From the NCBI GenBank assembly GCA_964553925.1, contig CAZKNR010000182.1, positions 1 to 64,000 of the forward strand: a stretch of 64,000 nucleotides of DNA. The letters run 5' to 3'. The position numbers and the translations under genes are program-made. Position 1 is the stretch's first letter. Every line of letters starts with the position of its first letter. The notes beneath the pieces are model-generated. The model searched no databases and was not told where the DNA came from. It saw only the letters and a program-made list of their open reading frames with translations. This document shows, piece by piece, positions 45,418 to 54,015 of this stretch. The stretch is from DAISKN01 sp964553925 (GTDB taxonomy: Bacteria > Acidobacteriota > Vicinamibacteria > Marinacidobacterales > SMYC01).

Positions 45418-45897
45418 ATGAGAAACTGGCGTTGGGCTGCGATCGTTCTGGCGGTGACCGCCCTCGACGTCGCGCGCCCCGCGGAGCCGGCTCCTGCCCG
45501 CAAAAAAGCCAACCGCTGTTACGGTGTTCGCGTCGAGTCCGCGGCTTCCCCGAGCAGCGGCCGCGGTAGTGAGACGGTGTTCTCCGCGGGTGAGTCGAAA
45601 GATCTTCGTTTCGTGGTCTCGCTCCCAGAAGAGCTTGCGAGCTCGCCGGTGCACGTGAAGCTCTTCACGCCGAGGGGAAGTCTCTACCAGGTGCTCCAGG
45701 CCAAAGCCGACGCCGATTCGACGGCGAGTGCGGCGAGGAGGCGGAGCCGATTCGCTCGCTCTCTGGTTGCCGTCCTTCCGGTCGCGGGGACCCAAATCAC
45801 CACCTTTGCCCTCTTCGGAGAATGGCGCGCCGAGGTCTACCTGGACGCCGCCGAGACGCTCTGCACCCGCCCGCTCGAGTTCGTGATCGAGCCCTGA
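45418..45897 (+). CDS. Small secreted protein of unknown function
   Basis: The 159-residue protein has a signal peptide (residues 1-22) and a mature part with a beta-sandwich look (ETVFSAGESKDLRFVVSLPEELASSPVHVKLFTPRGSLYQ shortened here by position, residues 47-85). Two cysteines flank the domain. It starts one base after the delta-60 protein's stop, so it is probably co-transcribed and may act with that protein outside the cell. No family is recognised. Confidence 0.68.
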   Translation: MRNWRWAAIVLAVTALDVARPAEPAPARKKANRCYGVRVESAASPSSGRGSETVFSAGESKDLRFVVSLPEELASSPVHVKLFTPRGSLYQVLQAKADADSTASAARRRSRFARSLVAVLPVAGTQITTFALFGEWRAEVYLDAAETLCTRPLEFVIEP

Positions 45898-45942
45898 CTC
45901 TCGCTACCCCGAAGCCGCTCGCAAGCGCAAAGTGAGGAGCCG

Positions 45943-46012
45943 GACTGCTCCCGCTCGGCGAGAGGTTGGAGCTCGGCCTCGAGGCCGGGTAGAGTGCGAA
46001 GCGAAATCGCGC
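45943..46012 (-). pseudogene. Degraded partial copy of the gene at 41333-41657
   Basis: On the minus strand this reads ISLRTLPGLEAELQPLAEREQ, matching FRFRTLPGLETELRSLAEREH of the gene at 41333-41657 with high base identity over about 60 bases, then loses the frame. It is only a fragment, lying just before the formamidase-like gene. Confidence 0.6.
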
Positions 46013-46037
46013 CCCAGTTATCAAAAGGAGGTGGCCT

Positions 46038-47057
46038 GTGGCCGCGTTCCGATTCTATTTCACACTCTCTGTGCTCTCGATTTCCTCTCCGGCCCTCGCC
46101 CAGCCGCGGACTCATGCGCTGAAAGCGGCGCCCGACACCGTCGTCTGGGGCTACTACGACGCTTCGGTTCCACCGGTGCTCACCGTGGATTCGGGCGACA
46201 TCGTCGACGTCGAGACGATGGTAACCGGCGCGCGCTTGTCTCGAGCGCTCGGAGTACCCGAGGAGTCGATACGTCCCGACATGGTCGTGATGGACGAGAA
46301 GGTGAAGCAGGAAGGACCGCACCTTCTCGTGGGGCCGATCGCGGTCCGGGGTGCCGCACCCGGCAGCGTTCTCGAGATCCGGATCCTCGAGATGGGCATC
46401 GTCGATCCGTGGGCGGTCAATCTCTTTCGGCCCGGGTCGGGAGCGCTCCCGAAGCTCTTCCCCTATCAAGGGACGAAGTTCGTGCGCCTCGATCTTGAGA
46501 GAAACGTGGCCCTGTTCGCGCCCGGAGTCGAGGTTCCTTTGCGGCCGTTCTTCGGAAGCCTCGGAGTCGCGCCGCCTCCCGTCGTTGGGAGGATCGGAAG
46601 CGGTCCGCCCGGTTACCACACGGGGAACCTCGACAACAAAGAGCTCACCGCCGGGGCCACGCTCTACGTTCCCGTGCACGTCAAGGACGCGCTTCTGTTC
46701 ATCGGCGATGGACACGCCGCGCAGGGCGATGGTGAGGTCGACGGCACGGCGCTCGAAGCCTCGCTCAAGGGGAGGCTGCAGCTCGTCGTGAGGAATGACA
46801 TGAAGCTCCACTGGCCTCGAGCGGAAACGGAGGAGCACTACATCACGATGGGTCTCGATCCCGATCTCGACGTGGCGGTCGAGATGGCGGTGGCGGAGAT
46901 GGTGGACTACCTGGTCCGCGAGCGCGGGCTCAGCCGAGACGACGCCTATATACTCGCAAGCGCCGCCGTAGACCTGAGGGTCACGCAGGTGGTGGACGGC
47001 ACCAAAGGCATCCACGCCCTTCTGCCGAAAAACATCTTCGTGGGAGGAAATCGATGA
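46038..47057 (+). CDS. Secreted acetamidase/formamidase family protein
   Basis: The 339-residue protein has a signal peptide (about 1-22, ending SPALAQ). The FmdA/AmdA core is seen in VDVETMV, VTGPIAV-like LLVGPIAVRGAAPGSVLEI, PPGYHTGNLDNKELTAGATLYVPV and GDGHAAQGDGEVDGTALE. These enzymes hydrolyse formamide or short amides; the export signal is less common. The GTG start is supported by AAGGAGG about six bases upstream. It overlaps the peptidase gene by four bases. Confidence 0.88.
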   Translation: MAAFRFYFTLSVLSISSPALAQPRTHALKAAPDTVVWGYYDASVPPVLTVDSGDIVDVETMVTGARLSRALGVPEESIRPDMVVMDEKVKQEGPHLLVGPIAVRGAAPGSVLEIRILEMGIVDPWAVNLFRPGSGALPKLFPYQGTKFVRLDLERNVALFAPGVEVPLRPFFGSLGVAPPPVVGRIGSGPPGYHTGNLDNKELTAGATLYVPVHVKDALLFIGDGHAAQGDGEVDGTALEASLKGRLQLVVRNDMKLHWPRAETEEHYITMGLDPDLDVAVEMAVAEMVDYLVRERGLSRDDAYILASAAVDLRVTQVVDGTKGIHALLPKNIFVGGNR

Positions 47058-48403
47058 TCGCTCTCTGGTTGCTGCTCTCGATCGAAGTTCCCCTGGCCGA
47101 GCACGCGGAGCGCCGGGAGCGCCTGATGACCGACTTTCCCGACGGAATCGTCCTGGTCCACGCTCGATCGAGTCCCTCGTCTCTCGGTGAGCCCTCGTTC
47201 AAGCAGGACGCAAACTTTCTCTACTTCACGGGGCTTCCAAGCCAGCCGGCGGCAATCCTCGCTCTCGATGGCCCTAGAAAAGAGTCGCTCCTTTTCGTCC
47301 CTCAGGCGCCGCTCCTGTTCGGGGCCAGGGTCGAAGATGTAAGCCTCACGCCGGGCGAGGACTCAGCCCGCGCTCACGGCTTCTCCCGGGTCGAGCCCTG
47401 GGAGAGCTTCCTACCTTATATAAAGAAGCGGATCTCCGAGGGAGTCGGGAAGCTCTATCTGGACGAGGCGAGGAGCGCGGAGTTTCCGGGCAACCCGGAG
47501 CCGATGTTGCCGGTCTCGGGCGACAAGCTCCTCTGGCGCCGGTCGGTGGAAGCGGCGTTTCCCGGGATCGAGATCGCTTCCGCGGAAGGGGAGATCCGGG
47601 CGATGCGGTGGGCGAAGTCGAAGGCGGAAGTGGAAGTTCTTCGGGAGGTGGCGAGAGCGTCGTCGTCGGCGCTCCTCGCGGGACTCCGAGCCGTGAATGT
47701 CGGCAAGAGCCAGCGGCACTCGGAGGCCGCGGTAGTAAGCGCCTGCTTCGAGGCCGGCGCCACAGCACCCTCCTTCTGGCCGTGGACGATGTCGGGCGCG
47801 AACGCGCATGCCAGACACCTCGTTCGTTCTTTCTTCGACTACGAGCATCTCAACCGCGTGATGAAGGACGGGGAGCTGGTTCGGATGGACGTGGGGTGCG
47901 CCCTCGGCTATTACGAGGGGGACGTCGGCCGCACCGTGCCCGTTTCCGGCACGTTCAACGCGGACCAGCGGGAAACGCTGGACCTCCTCGTTCGCGCCTA
48001 TCGCGCAGGGCTCGGAGCCATGAAGGGGGGAGTGACGCTCGAGACCGTCATGGCGCGGGCTCGCTCCGAGGTCGAGCGCGCAGAGGGCACGCTCGTGACC
48101 GAGTACGCCCGCCGCGCGGCCGCGATCCTGGTCCGGGCGCCGCTTCGGGAAACGTGGCACATTCACGGCGTCGGGCTCGATGGAGGGGAGACGGGGACCG
48201 ACACGCTGGAAGTCGGCTCGGTCGTTGCGTTCGAGCCGATGTTCGCCGTCGACGACGATGCCTACTACATGGAGGATATGATCCTCGTGACCGAGACGGG
48301 CCACGAGATCCTGACCGAGGGATTGCCCTACAGCGCGGCGGAGATCGAATCGGTGATGAAGGGGTCCCAGCGGGTCAAGAACGGCGAGGCCGATCCAAAT
48401 TGA
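47054..48403 (+). CDS. Xaa-Pro aminopeptidase (M24B)
   Basis: This 449-residue metallopeptidase removes the first residue from peptides with proline in second position. The N-terminal domain begins EHAERRERLMTDFPDGIVLVHA. The pita-bread domain carries the dinuclear metal ligands in RMDVGCALGYYEGDVGRTVPVSG (two Asp), the histidine in WHIHGVGLDG, and glutamates in AFEPMF and MEDMILVTE. A weak N-terminal signal (ALWLLLSIEVPLA) is possible. It is coupled to the preceding gene by an ATGA overlap. Peptide breakdown fits the other secreted hydrolases of the window. Confidence 0.92.
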   Translation: MIALWLLLSIEVPLAEHAERRERLMTDFPDGIVLVHARSSPSSLGEPSFKQDANFLYFTGLPSQPAAILALDGPRKESLLFVPQAPLLFGARVEDVSLTPGEDSARAHGFSRVEPWESFLPYIKKRISEGVGKLYLDEARSAEFPGNPEPMLPVSGDKLLWRRSVEAAFPGIEIASAEGEIRAMRWAKSKAEVEVLREVARASSSALLAGLRAVNVGKSQRHSEAAVVSACFEAGATAPSFWPWTMSGANAHARHLVRSFFDYEHLNRVMKDGELVRMDVGCALGYYEGDVGRTVPVSGTFNADQRETLDLLVRAYRAGLGAMKGGVTLETVMARARSEVERAEGTLVTEYARRAAAILVRAPLRETWHIHGVGLDGGETGTDTLEVGSVVAFEPMFAVDDDAYYMEDMILVTETGHEILTEGLPYSAAEIESVMKGSQRVKNGEADPN

Positions 48404-49748
48404 GTCGTTTCAACATCGAGCGTACCGTTCCTCCCGGGTCTGAAGAACGGCCTCGCCCCACTTCTCCGAGAAGGCGCGCCGCCTTGGTGGGACTTCCTCC
48501 GGCACGGGCGAGCGCCTCTTCGAGGGCCACGCGCTCGACTTCGTCGACGAGCCTTCTCAGGTTCATGGTGCCGGCCTCGATGCGCCGAGCGATGGCGGCG
48601 CGATCGACGAGGCCGGGCTCCGCGAGCCCGGACGACGGTTGTGACCCGAGGACGCGCTTCGGGAGATCGGAAAGAAGAAGCTCCTCGCCCGAGCGTTTGT
48701 AGACCAGAGCTTCGTAGAGAACGTTCCGGAGCTCGCGCACGTTTCCCGGCCAGGAGTACGAACCGAGCGCCTCGAGAGCGCGAGGGCTCACCCGTTGGAC
48801 GCGGCCGCGCCGGGCTCCGTCGGGCTCATCGCGGTAGAACTTCGCGAGAAAGTGGGCGACGAGATCTCCGAGATCCTCGAGCCGGTCGCGCAGTCGAGGG
48901 AGCTGGATGGAAACGATGGCGAGCCTCTCGTAGAGATCGGCTCCGAAGAGGCCCGCCTCGATGAGCCGGGGGAGATCGCGGTTGGTGGCGGCGATGATGC
49001 GAAAGTCCACCTCGTGCCACACGTTTTCTCCGAGCCGGCTCACGACACGATCCTGCACCACCCGCAGGAGCTTGACCTGGAGCGAGAGCGGTGTGTCGTC
49101 GATCTCATCGAGGAAGACCGAGCCGCCCTCCGCCGCCACCAGGAGGCCTTCATAGCGCTGGCTCGCGCCCGAGAAGGCGCCGCGGGCGTATCCGAAGAGC
49201 TCTGCCTCCATGAGCTCGTTGGGAATCGCGGCGCAGTTGATGGGAATGAAGCGGTGGCCTTTGCGGTGGGACCAGTCGTGGATGAGCCGGGCGCAGACTT
49301 CTTTTCCCGTTCCCGTCTCCCCGGTCAGGAGCACCGGCATCGAGGTCTCGGCCGCGCGCGACACCTGGTCCAGGACTCTCTCCGTGGTCTTGCTCTTTCC
49401 CACGAAGAGCTCGGTTCGGGCGGGCGGACGGGGAGTCGAGAGGAGCTCTCTCAGCCGGCGCTCGATCTGGAGGGCGGCGTCTTTCGAGTCGAGGGAGAGG
49501 ACGTCGTAGGCCCCTTTCTGGACCGCTTCGATCGCCTGGTTCTGGGACACGGCTCGTTTCGAGACCCAGAACCAGGGAAGGGCGTCCCCGGGAGGACGAG
49601 GGTCGTCGTTCGCCCGCGCGGTATAAAGTACCCGCGCCACCGCTTCCGCCTTTCCCGCAGTCAGATCGAAGCCGCGGTCGGCGAGCTTCGATACCAGCTC
49701 CGGAGGCGGGGGAGGGCCCGCCCAATCGATCGCGTAGCGCCGCGCCAT
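48375..49748 (-). CDS. Sigma-54-dependent activator with degenerate receiver-like N-terminus
   Basis: The 457-residue protein has a AAA+ sigma-54 interaction domain at about 113-350: Walker A GETGTGKE at 143-150, the sigma-54 loop as GAFSGA (190-195, instead of GAFTGA), Walker B VFLDEID at 211-217, and SWPGNVRELRN. The N-terminal 105 residues resemble a receiver domain (QAIEAVQKGAYDVLSL) but are shortened and lack the phospho-acceptor aspartate. The C-terminal helix-turn-helix (SPTKAARLLG) carries an unusual extra segment before the last helix. Divergent from the flotillin-like gene, it is its likely activator. Confidence 0.9.
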   Translation of the reverse strand: MARRYAIDWAGPPPPPELVSKLADRGFDLTAGKAEAVARVLYTARANDDPRPPGDALPWFWVSKRAVSQNQAIEAVQKGAYDVLSLDSKDAALQIERRLRELLSTPRPPARTELFVGKSKTTERVLDQVSRAAETSMPVLLTGETGTGKEVCARLIHDWSHRKGHRFIPINCAAIPNELMEAELFGYARGAFSGASQRYEGLLVAAEGGSVFLDEIDDTPLSLQVKLLRVVQDRVVSRLGENVWHEVDFRIIAATNRDLPRLIEAGLFGADLYERLAIVSIQLPRLRDRLEDLGDLVAHFLAKFYRDEPDGARRGRVQRVSPRALEALGSYSWPGNVRELRNVLYEALVYKRSGEELLLSDLPKRVLGSQPSSGLAEPGLVDRAAIARRIEAGTMNLRRLVDEVERVALEEALARAGGSPTKAARLLGEVGRGRSSDPGGTVRSMLKRLNLDRPRRS

Positions 49749-49769
49749 GGTCGTATTAAAACACGAATT

Positions 49770-49791
49770 GGAACGTAATAAAATACGTACC
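49770..49791. promoter_or_regulatory. Palindromic upstream site, candidate activator binding site
   Basis: GGAACGTA, six bases, TACGTACC is an inverted repeat matching at seven of eight positions, in AT-rich DNA between the two divergent starts and 46 bases before the -24 element. That is the usual place for a sigma-54 activator. Binding is inferred from position and symmetry. Confidence 0.55.
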
Positions 49792-49837
49792 AAAACTCCA
49801 GGATGCGAGATCTTCAGGGAAAAGGGCCAAGTCCTAC

Positions 49838-49853
49838 TGGCACGTGCCGTGCA
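49838..49853 (+). promoter_or_regulatory. Sigma-54 promoter of the flotillin-like gene
   Basis: TGGCACGTGCCGTGCA matches TGGCACG-N4-TTGCA at all but one defined position. GG and GC are separated by the required ten bases. The start codon is 31 bases downstream, with AAGGAGG in between. Confidence 0.8.
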
Positions 49854-49883
49854 TTTCTGGATCGGTGAAACAAGGAGGGTCGC

Positions 49884-51701
49884 ATGTTAGCAATCGGAAG
49901 TTGGCCTACCATTTTGATCTATGGCGGGCTCGCCCTGGTCGTTCTCTCGCTCTTGCTCTGGGTGAGCGCTCGCTTCATCCGCGAGGACGAGTCGGGTCTC
50001 GTCATCAAGCGGTTCGGTCCGCTTCTTCCCCCGGGCCGGATCGTCGCGATGAGCGGTGAGGCGGGCTATCAGGCGAAAATACTGAACCCCGGGATCCACT
50101 TCCCGATGTGGCGATGGCGCTACAAGATCGTGAGAGTTCCGCTGGTGGTCGTGAGTCCCGGGGAGATCGCTCTGGTGGTGGCCGCGGACGGCGCTGCCAT
50201 TCCTTCGGAACGTGTGTTGGCGAAAGAGGTGCGATGCGATCAATTCCAGGATGCGGATGCCTTTCTCCGGAACGGAGGAGAGCGGGGACGCCAGCTCGCC
50301 TTCGTGACCGCCGGGAGCTACCGGATCAACCCGGCGCTGTTCGAGGTCGTGATTTCCGAGAGGGCGGGCCAATACGGTCTTTCGCGCGAGTCGCTCGACG
50401 TCTACCAGATGCCGCCGGATCGGGTTGGGATCGTGACCGTTCTCGACGGTCGTCCCATCGTCTCCGGCGATCTCGCGGGGCCGATCGTTGCCGGACACGA
50501 CAGCTTTCAACGGGGCCAGGCGTTCATCGACTCCGGCGGATGCCGCGGGCTTCAGGAGCAGGTGCTGCTCTCCGGCGCCTGGAACCTGAATCCCTGGTTC
50601 GTGAAGGTCGAGCAGATTCCCTTGACCGAGATTGGAATCGGCTACGTCGGAGTGGTGGTGAGCTACGTGGGAAAGGAGCACCTCGACGTCTCGGGCGATG
50701 CATTCACCCACGGCGATCTGGTCGAGCGGGGACGAAAGGGAGTGTGGGTCGAGCCGCTCCTCCCGGGAAAGCACCCGGTCAACACCCGGGTCATGAAAGT
50801 CGAGCTGGTGCCCACGACCAACATCGTCCTCAACTGGGCTTCGCGGACGGAGGCCCATCACTATGACGAGCGACTGTCTTCGATCAACGTCCGCTCGAAG
50901 GACGGCTTCTCCTTCAGCCTCGACGTCTCCCAGATCATCCATATCGGGATGAAAAACGCCCCGAGAGTGATCTCGCGCGTCGGGTCGATGCAGAATCTCG
51001 TGGACCACGTGCTCCAGCCGACCGTCGGGAACTACTTCCGCAACTCGGCGCAGCAGGTCACGGTCCTGGAGTTCCTGAACGCTCGGAGCGACCGTCAGCG
51101 GGAGGCCTTCGAAAGAATCCAGGAGGCGGTTTTGGCCTACGACGTGGAGTGCATCGACACTCTCATCGGCGACATCGTGCCCCCGCCCGAGCTGATGAAG
51201 ACCCAGACCGATCGGAAGATCGCCGAGGAGCTCACCACGACCTACCAGGCGCAGCGCAGCGCCCAGATCGAGCGGCAGACGCTCGAGCGCGAGACCGCCA
51301 TCGCCAACATGCAAGCAGATGTGGTCCGGAGCGAACAGATGGTGCAAATCTCCGAGAAGAACGCTCTCGCCCGCGCCGAGGTCGGTAAGGGCGAAGCGGC
51401 TTTCGTTCGGGCCCAGGCCGAAGCCGAAGCCGCGTCGATGCGGATGAAGGGCGAAGCGGAAGCCGTGGCAATACGCGCGACCGGCTCAGCTCAGGCCGAA
51501 GCCTATCGGCTTGGACGCGAATCGCTGGGAGAGGCGGGCTACGTCGCCACCCAGATGGCCTCGATTCTCGGCCAGAACCGGGTCAAGCTCGTGCCCGACA
51601 TCGCCGTCGGAGGAGACGGCAGCACCCGCCTTGCGGACGTGCTCATCGGAAAGATGCTCGCGGGGAGTATCCCGGACGCTTCCGCGCCCACCGCGAAGTA
51701 A
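49884..51701 (+). CDS. Flotillin-like SPFH-domain membrane protein
   Basis: The 605-residue protein has one N-terminal membrane helix (about 9-30), then a long SPFH-type region. The segment SFSLDVSQIIHIGMKNAPRVISRVGSM and the following VLEFLNARSDRQREAFERIQ mark the SPFH core. A coiled coil (about 440-560) with repeated EAE/AKAE-like units follows (QAEAEAASMRMKGEAEAV). Flotillins organise membrane microdomains and are induced by envelope stress. A sigma-54 promoter and a palindrome lie upstream, and a GC-rich hairpin follows the stop. The ATG is supported by AAGGAGG. Confidence 0.88.
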   Translation: MLAIGSWPTILIYGGLALVVLSLLLWVSARFIREDESGLVIKRFGPLLPPGRIVAMSGEAGYQAKILNPGIHFPMWRWRYKIVRVPLVVVSPGEIALVVAADGAAIPSERVLAKEVRCDQFQDADAFLRNGGERGRQLAFVTAGSYRINPALFEVVISERAGQYGLSRESLDVYQMPPDRVGIVTVLDGRPIVSGDLAGPIVAGHDSFQRGQAFIDSGGCRGLQEQVLLSGAWNLNPWFVKVEQIPLTEIGIGYVGVVVSYVGKEHLDVSGDAFTHGDLVERGRKGVWVEPLLPGKHPVNTRVMKVELVPTTNIVLNWASRTEAHHYDERLSSINVRSKDGFSFSLDVSQIIHIGMKNAPRVISRVGSMQNLVDHVLQPTVGNYFRNSAQQVTVLEFLNARSDRQREAFERIQEAVLAYDVECIDTLIGDIVPPPELMKTQTDRKIAEELTTTYQAQRSAQIERQTLERETAIANMQADVVRSEQMVQISEKNALARAEVGKGEAAFVRAQAEAEAASMRMKGEAEAVAIRATGSAQAEAYRLGRESLGEAGYVATQMASILGQNRVKLVPDIAVGGDGSTRLADVLIGKMLAGSIPDASAPTAK

Positions 51702-51707
51702 CGGATC

Positions 51708-51745
51708 GAGGGCCGGCTTCCGGCGAGGAGGCCGGCCCTCACGTT
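51708..51745 (+). terminator. Terminator-like hairpin after the flotillin-like gene
   Basis: GAGGGCCGGC and GCCGGCCCTC form a perfect ten-base stem around a 13-base loop, six bases after the stop. Only three T residues follow (ACGTTT), so it is a weak-tailed but very stable terminator. Confidence 0.6.
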
Positions 51746-51766
51746 TCCGGCGGGGCACGCATTCGC

Positions 51767-51772
51767 TACAAT
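51767..51772 (+). promoter_or_regulatory. Candidate -10 box of a leaderless GNAT gene
   Basis: TACAAT (five of six) lies seven bases before the GTG at 51780, where transcription should begin. There is no ribosome site. The -35 is poor. Confidence 0.35.
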
Positions 51773-51779
51773 CTCTGGT

Positions 51780-52292
51780 GTGACCGTAGTAGAAACGGAA
51801 AGATTGACCCTTCGCCGGCTCGAGATCGGCGACGCAGAGTTCATTCTCGGTCTCTTGAACGATCCCTCGTTTCTTCGATTCATCGGAGACAAACGGGTCA
51901 GGACCCTTGAGGGCGCCCGGGAGTACATCTTGAACGGGCCGGTCGCAAGCTACGAACGATTCGGATTCGGATTATATTTGACCGAGCGTAAGGACGACGG
52001 TGCCCCGATCGGGATCTGCGGTCTCTTGAAACGAGAAGCCTTGAAGGACGTCGACCTCGGGTTCGCCTTTCTTCCACGATTCTGGTCGAAGGGCTATGCG
52101 TTCGAATCCGCCTCCGCGGTGATGGCCTACGGAAGAAGCGTCCTCGGGCTCACCCGCATCGTGGCGGTGACGTCGCCCGACAACGAGGCATCGATCCGAT
52201 TGCTGGAGAAGCTGGGCATGAAGTTCGAATCCATGGTTCGGCTATCCGAGGATGTCCCCGAGATCCGGTTGTTCGCATCGGACGCGTCATGA
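51780..52292 (+). CDS. GNAT N-acetyltransferase, RimJ-like
   Basis: The 170-residue protein has the GNAT fold of the ribosomal-protein alanine acetyltransferase group: opening ETERLTLRRLEIGDAEFIL, the CoA-binding region around LPRFWSKGYAFESASAVMAYG, and VTSPDNEASIRLLEKLGMKF near the end. The acceptor is unknown. It starts with GTG. Its stop overlaps the next ATG by four bases, so the two genes form a pair. Confidence 0.9.
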   Translation: MTVVETERLTLRRLEIGDAEFILGLLNDPSFLRFIGDKRVRTLEGAREYILNGPVASYERFGFGLYLTERKDDGAPIGICGLLKREALKDVDLGFAFLPRFWSKGYAFESASAVMAYGRSVLGLTRIVAVTSPDNEASIRLLEKLGMKFESMVRLSEDVPEIRLFASDAS

Positions 52293-52738
52293 GAAGAGGC
52301 TTCCGCGCCGTCCTCCAAGGCGGGCTCCTCGCCGGGGTCCTGGACATCGTGGCCGCGTTCGTCGTCTACGGTTTTCGCGGCGCGACCCCCATCCGGATAC
52401 TCCAGTCCATCGCGAGCGGACTACTCGGGGCGGAGGCTTTCGAGGGCGGCCTCGCGACCGCGGCCTTCGGCGGGCTGCTGCACTTCGTCATCGCCTGCGG
52501 CTGGGCCGTCGTCTACTACGGGGCGAGTCGGCGGCTTCGGGTCCTCTCGAGTCGACCCGTCCTCTCGGGAATGGCGTACGGAGCGGCGGTGTACCTCATG
52601 ATGAATCTCGTGGTCCTGCCCCTCTCCGCCTTTCCGAAACGCCCGTTCGCCTTCGACGTCGTCATCCTGATCGTCCACATGTTCTGTGTCGGGCTTCCCA
52701 TCGCGCTTTCGGTGAGCCGCTCGGTGCCGAAGGTCTAG
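52289..52738 (+). CDS. Small four-helix membrane protein of unknown function
   Basis: The 149-residue protein has four predicted membrane helices (about 8-28, 55-80, 92-115, 122-143). It opens with VLQGGLLAGVLDIVAAFVVYG, like YagU/DUF1440-type membrane proteins, but that match is not firm. The ATGA overlap ties it to the GNAT gene. The next gene starts ten bases after the stop. Confidence 0.72.
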   Translation: MRRGFRAVLQGGLLAGVLDIVAAFVVYGFRGATPIRILQSIASGLLGAEAFEGGLATAAFGGLLHFVIACGWAVVYYGASRRLRVLSSRPVLSGMAYGAAVYLMMNLVVLPLSAFPKRPFAFDVVILIVHMFCVGLPIALSVSRSVPKV

Positions 52739-52748
52739 CCGAAATTCC

Positions 52749-54008
52749 GTGCGCCGCCTCGCGCCCGTTCTAAGGCCACGCTCCGGGAGAAAGCTTCCGC
52801 CGGATTTGCGGGCCAGGAACGTCGGGCGCCTGGCGGGGAGCTTGCCGCAGGGCGTCCGGGACCCGGCGTTCGAGCCGCTTCTCCGGCGGATCGAACAGGG
52901 GCCGGTTCACGGCGGCAACCGCGTCACCGTCGTCCACCGCGGTCAAGAGGCCTTTCAGCTCATGCGGCGCGCGATCGAGGGCGCGGTAGAAGAAATTCTC
53001 CTCGAGTCCTACATATTCAAGGACGACAAAACCGGCTGGGAGATGCTGGAGCTCCTTGGCCACGCCTCTTCGCGCGGTGTTGCGGTTCGGGTCCTGGCGG
53101 ATGCTTTCGGGTCCCTCTGGACCCGGTCAGGCTTCTGGCGGGAGATGCGCAAGCGCGGTTGCGAGGTGCGGCTGTTTCATCCCGTCTTCCCGTATTTTTG
53201 GCACCAGTTCTTTCGGGACCACAGGAAGATCCTGGTCGTCGATCGAAGCGTCGGGTTTACCGGAGGAATGAACATCGCCGAGGAGTACGGCTCGCCGCGA
53301 GCGCGCGGGCACGTCCGCGCGTGGAGGGACACTCACGCGCAGGTCGAGGGGCCGGCGGCGTGGGAGCTCGCCCTGGTATTCTCGGAAGCCTGGCATAGGG
53401 CGGGGGGAACGCCGCTCGCGATCCCGTCTCTCGTCGTGGACGACGCCAAACCGCCTGCGGGAGCGCGCGTCCTGGTCCTGGACTCGCGGCCGCTCCGCGG
53501 GCATCAAGAGTCAGCCGCCGTGCTTTCAGCGATCGTCGGCGCCGCGCGCCGGTCGGTTTTCATCACCAACGCCTACTTCGCGCCGAGCTCGGTGGCGATC
53601 GAGATTCTCGACGCTGCCGCCCGCCGCGGAGTCGACGTCCGCCTGCTTCTTCCCGGCGCGAGCGACGTGCCACTCATCCGCCACGCGGGGCATGGCTACT
53701 TCGACGTCTTGCTGGAGAGCGGGGTGCGGATCTTCGAGTACGGCGCCGCCGTGCTTCACGGGAAGACCATGGTCGCGGACGGATTCGTCAGCGTCGTGGG
53801 CTCGACCAATCTAGACTTTCGCTCTTTCCGATTCAACGCCGAGTGCAATCTCGTCGTCCTCGACGAAGAAACCGGCGCGGGCATGGTGGTGGCGTTCGAG
53901 GAGGACCTGACCCTTTCGGAGGAAATTCGGCCCGAGCCCTGGCGCCGGCGCGGACTCGGGCATCGATGGGGCGACGCCCTCGCACGGCGCCTGAGCCCAC
54001 TCCTGTGA
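52749..54008 (+). CDS. Phospholipase D family protein, cardiolipin-synthase-like
   Basis: The 419-residue protein carries two HKD motifs. The first is HRKILVVD (H158, K160, D165) followed by GFTGGMNIAEEYG. The second is HGKTMVAD near residue 337, followed by SVVGSTNLDFRS. This order and the NxDxRS-type ending match bacterial cardiolipin synthases, which condense two phosphatidylglycerols at the membrane. Unlike the E. coli enzymes it has no N-terminal membrane helices, as in ClsB-type proteins. GTG start. Confidence 0.88.
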   Translation: MRRLAPVLRPRSGRKLPPDLRARNVGRLAGSLPQGVRDPAFEPLLRRIEQGPVHGGNRVTVVHRGQEAFQLMRRAIEGAVEEILLESYIFKDDKTGWEMLELLGHASSRGVAVRVLADAFGSLWTRSGFWREMRKRGCEVRLFHPVFPYFWHQFFRDHRKILVVDRSVGFTGGMNIAEEYGSPRARGHVRAWRDTHAQVEGPAAWELALVFSEAWHRAGGTPLAIPSLVVDDAKPPAGARVLVLDSRPLRGHQESAAVLSAIVGAARRSVFITNAYFAPSSVAIEILDAAARRGVDVRLLLPGASDVPLIRHAGHGYFDVLLESGVRIFEYGAAVLHGKTMVADGFVSVVGSTNLDFRSFRFNAECNLVVLDEETGAGMVVAFEEDLTLSEEIRPEPWRRRGLGHRWGDALARRLSPLL

Positions 54009-54015
54009 GCGGCCA

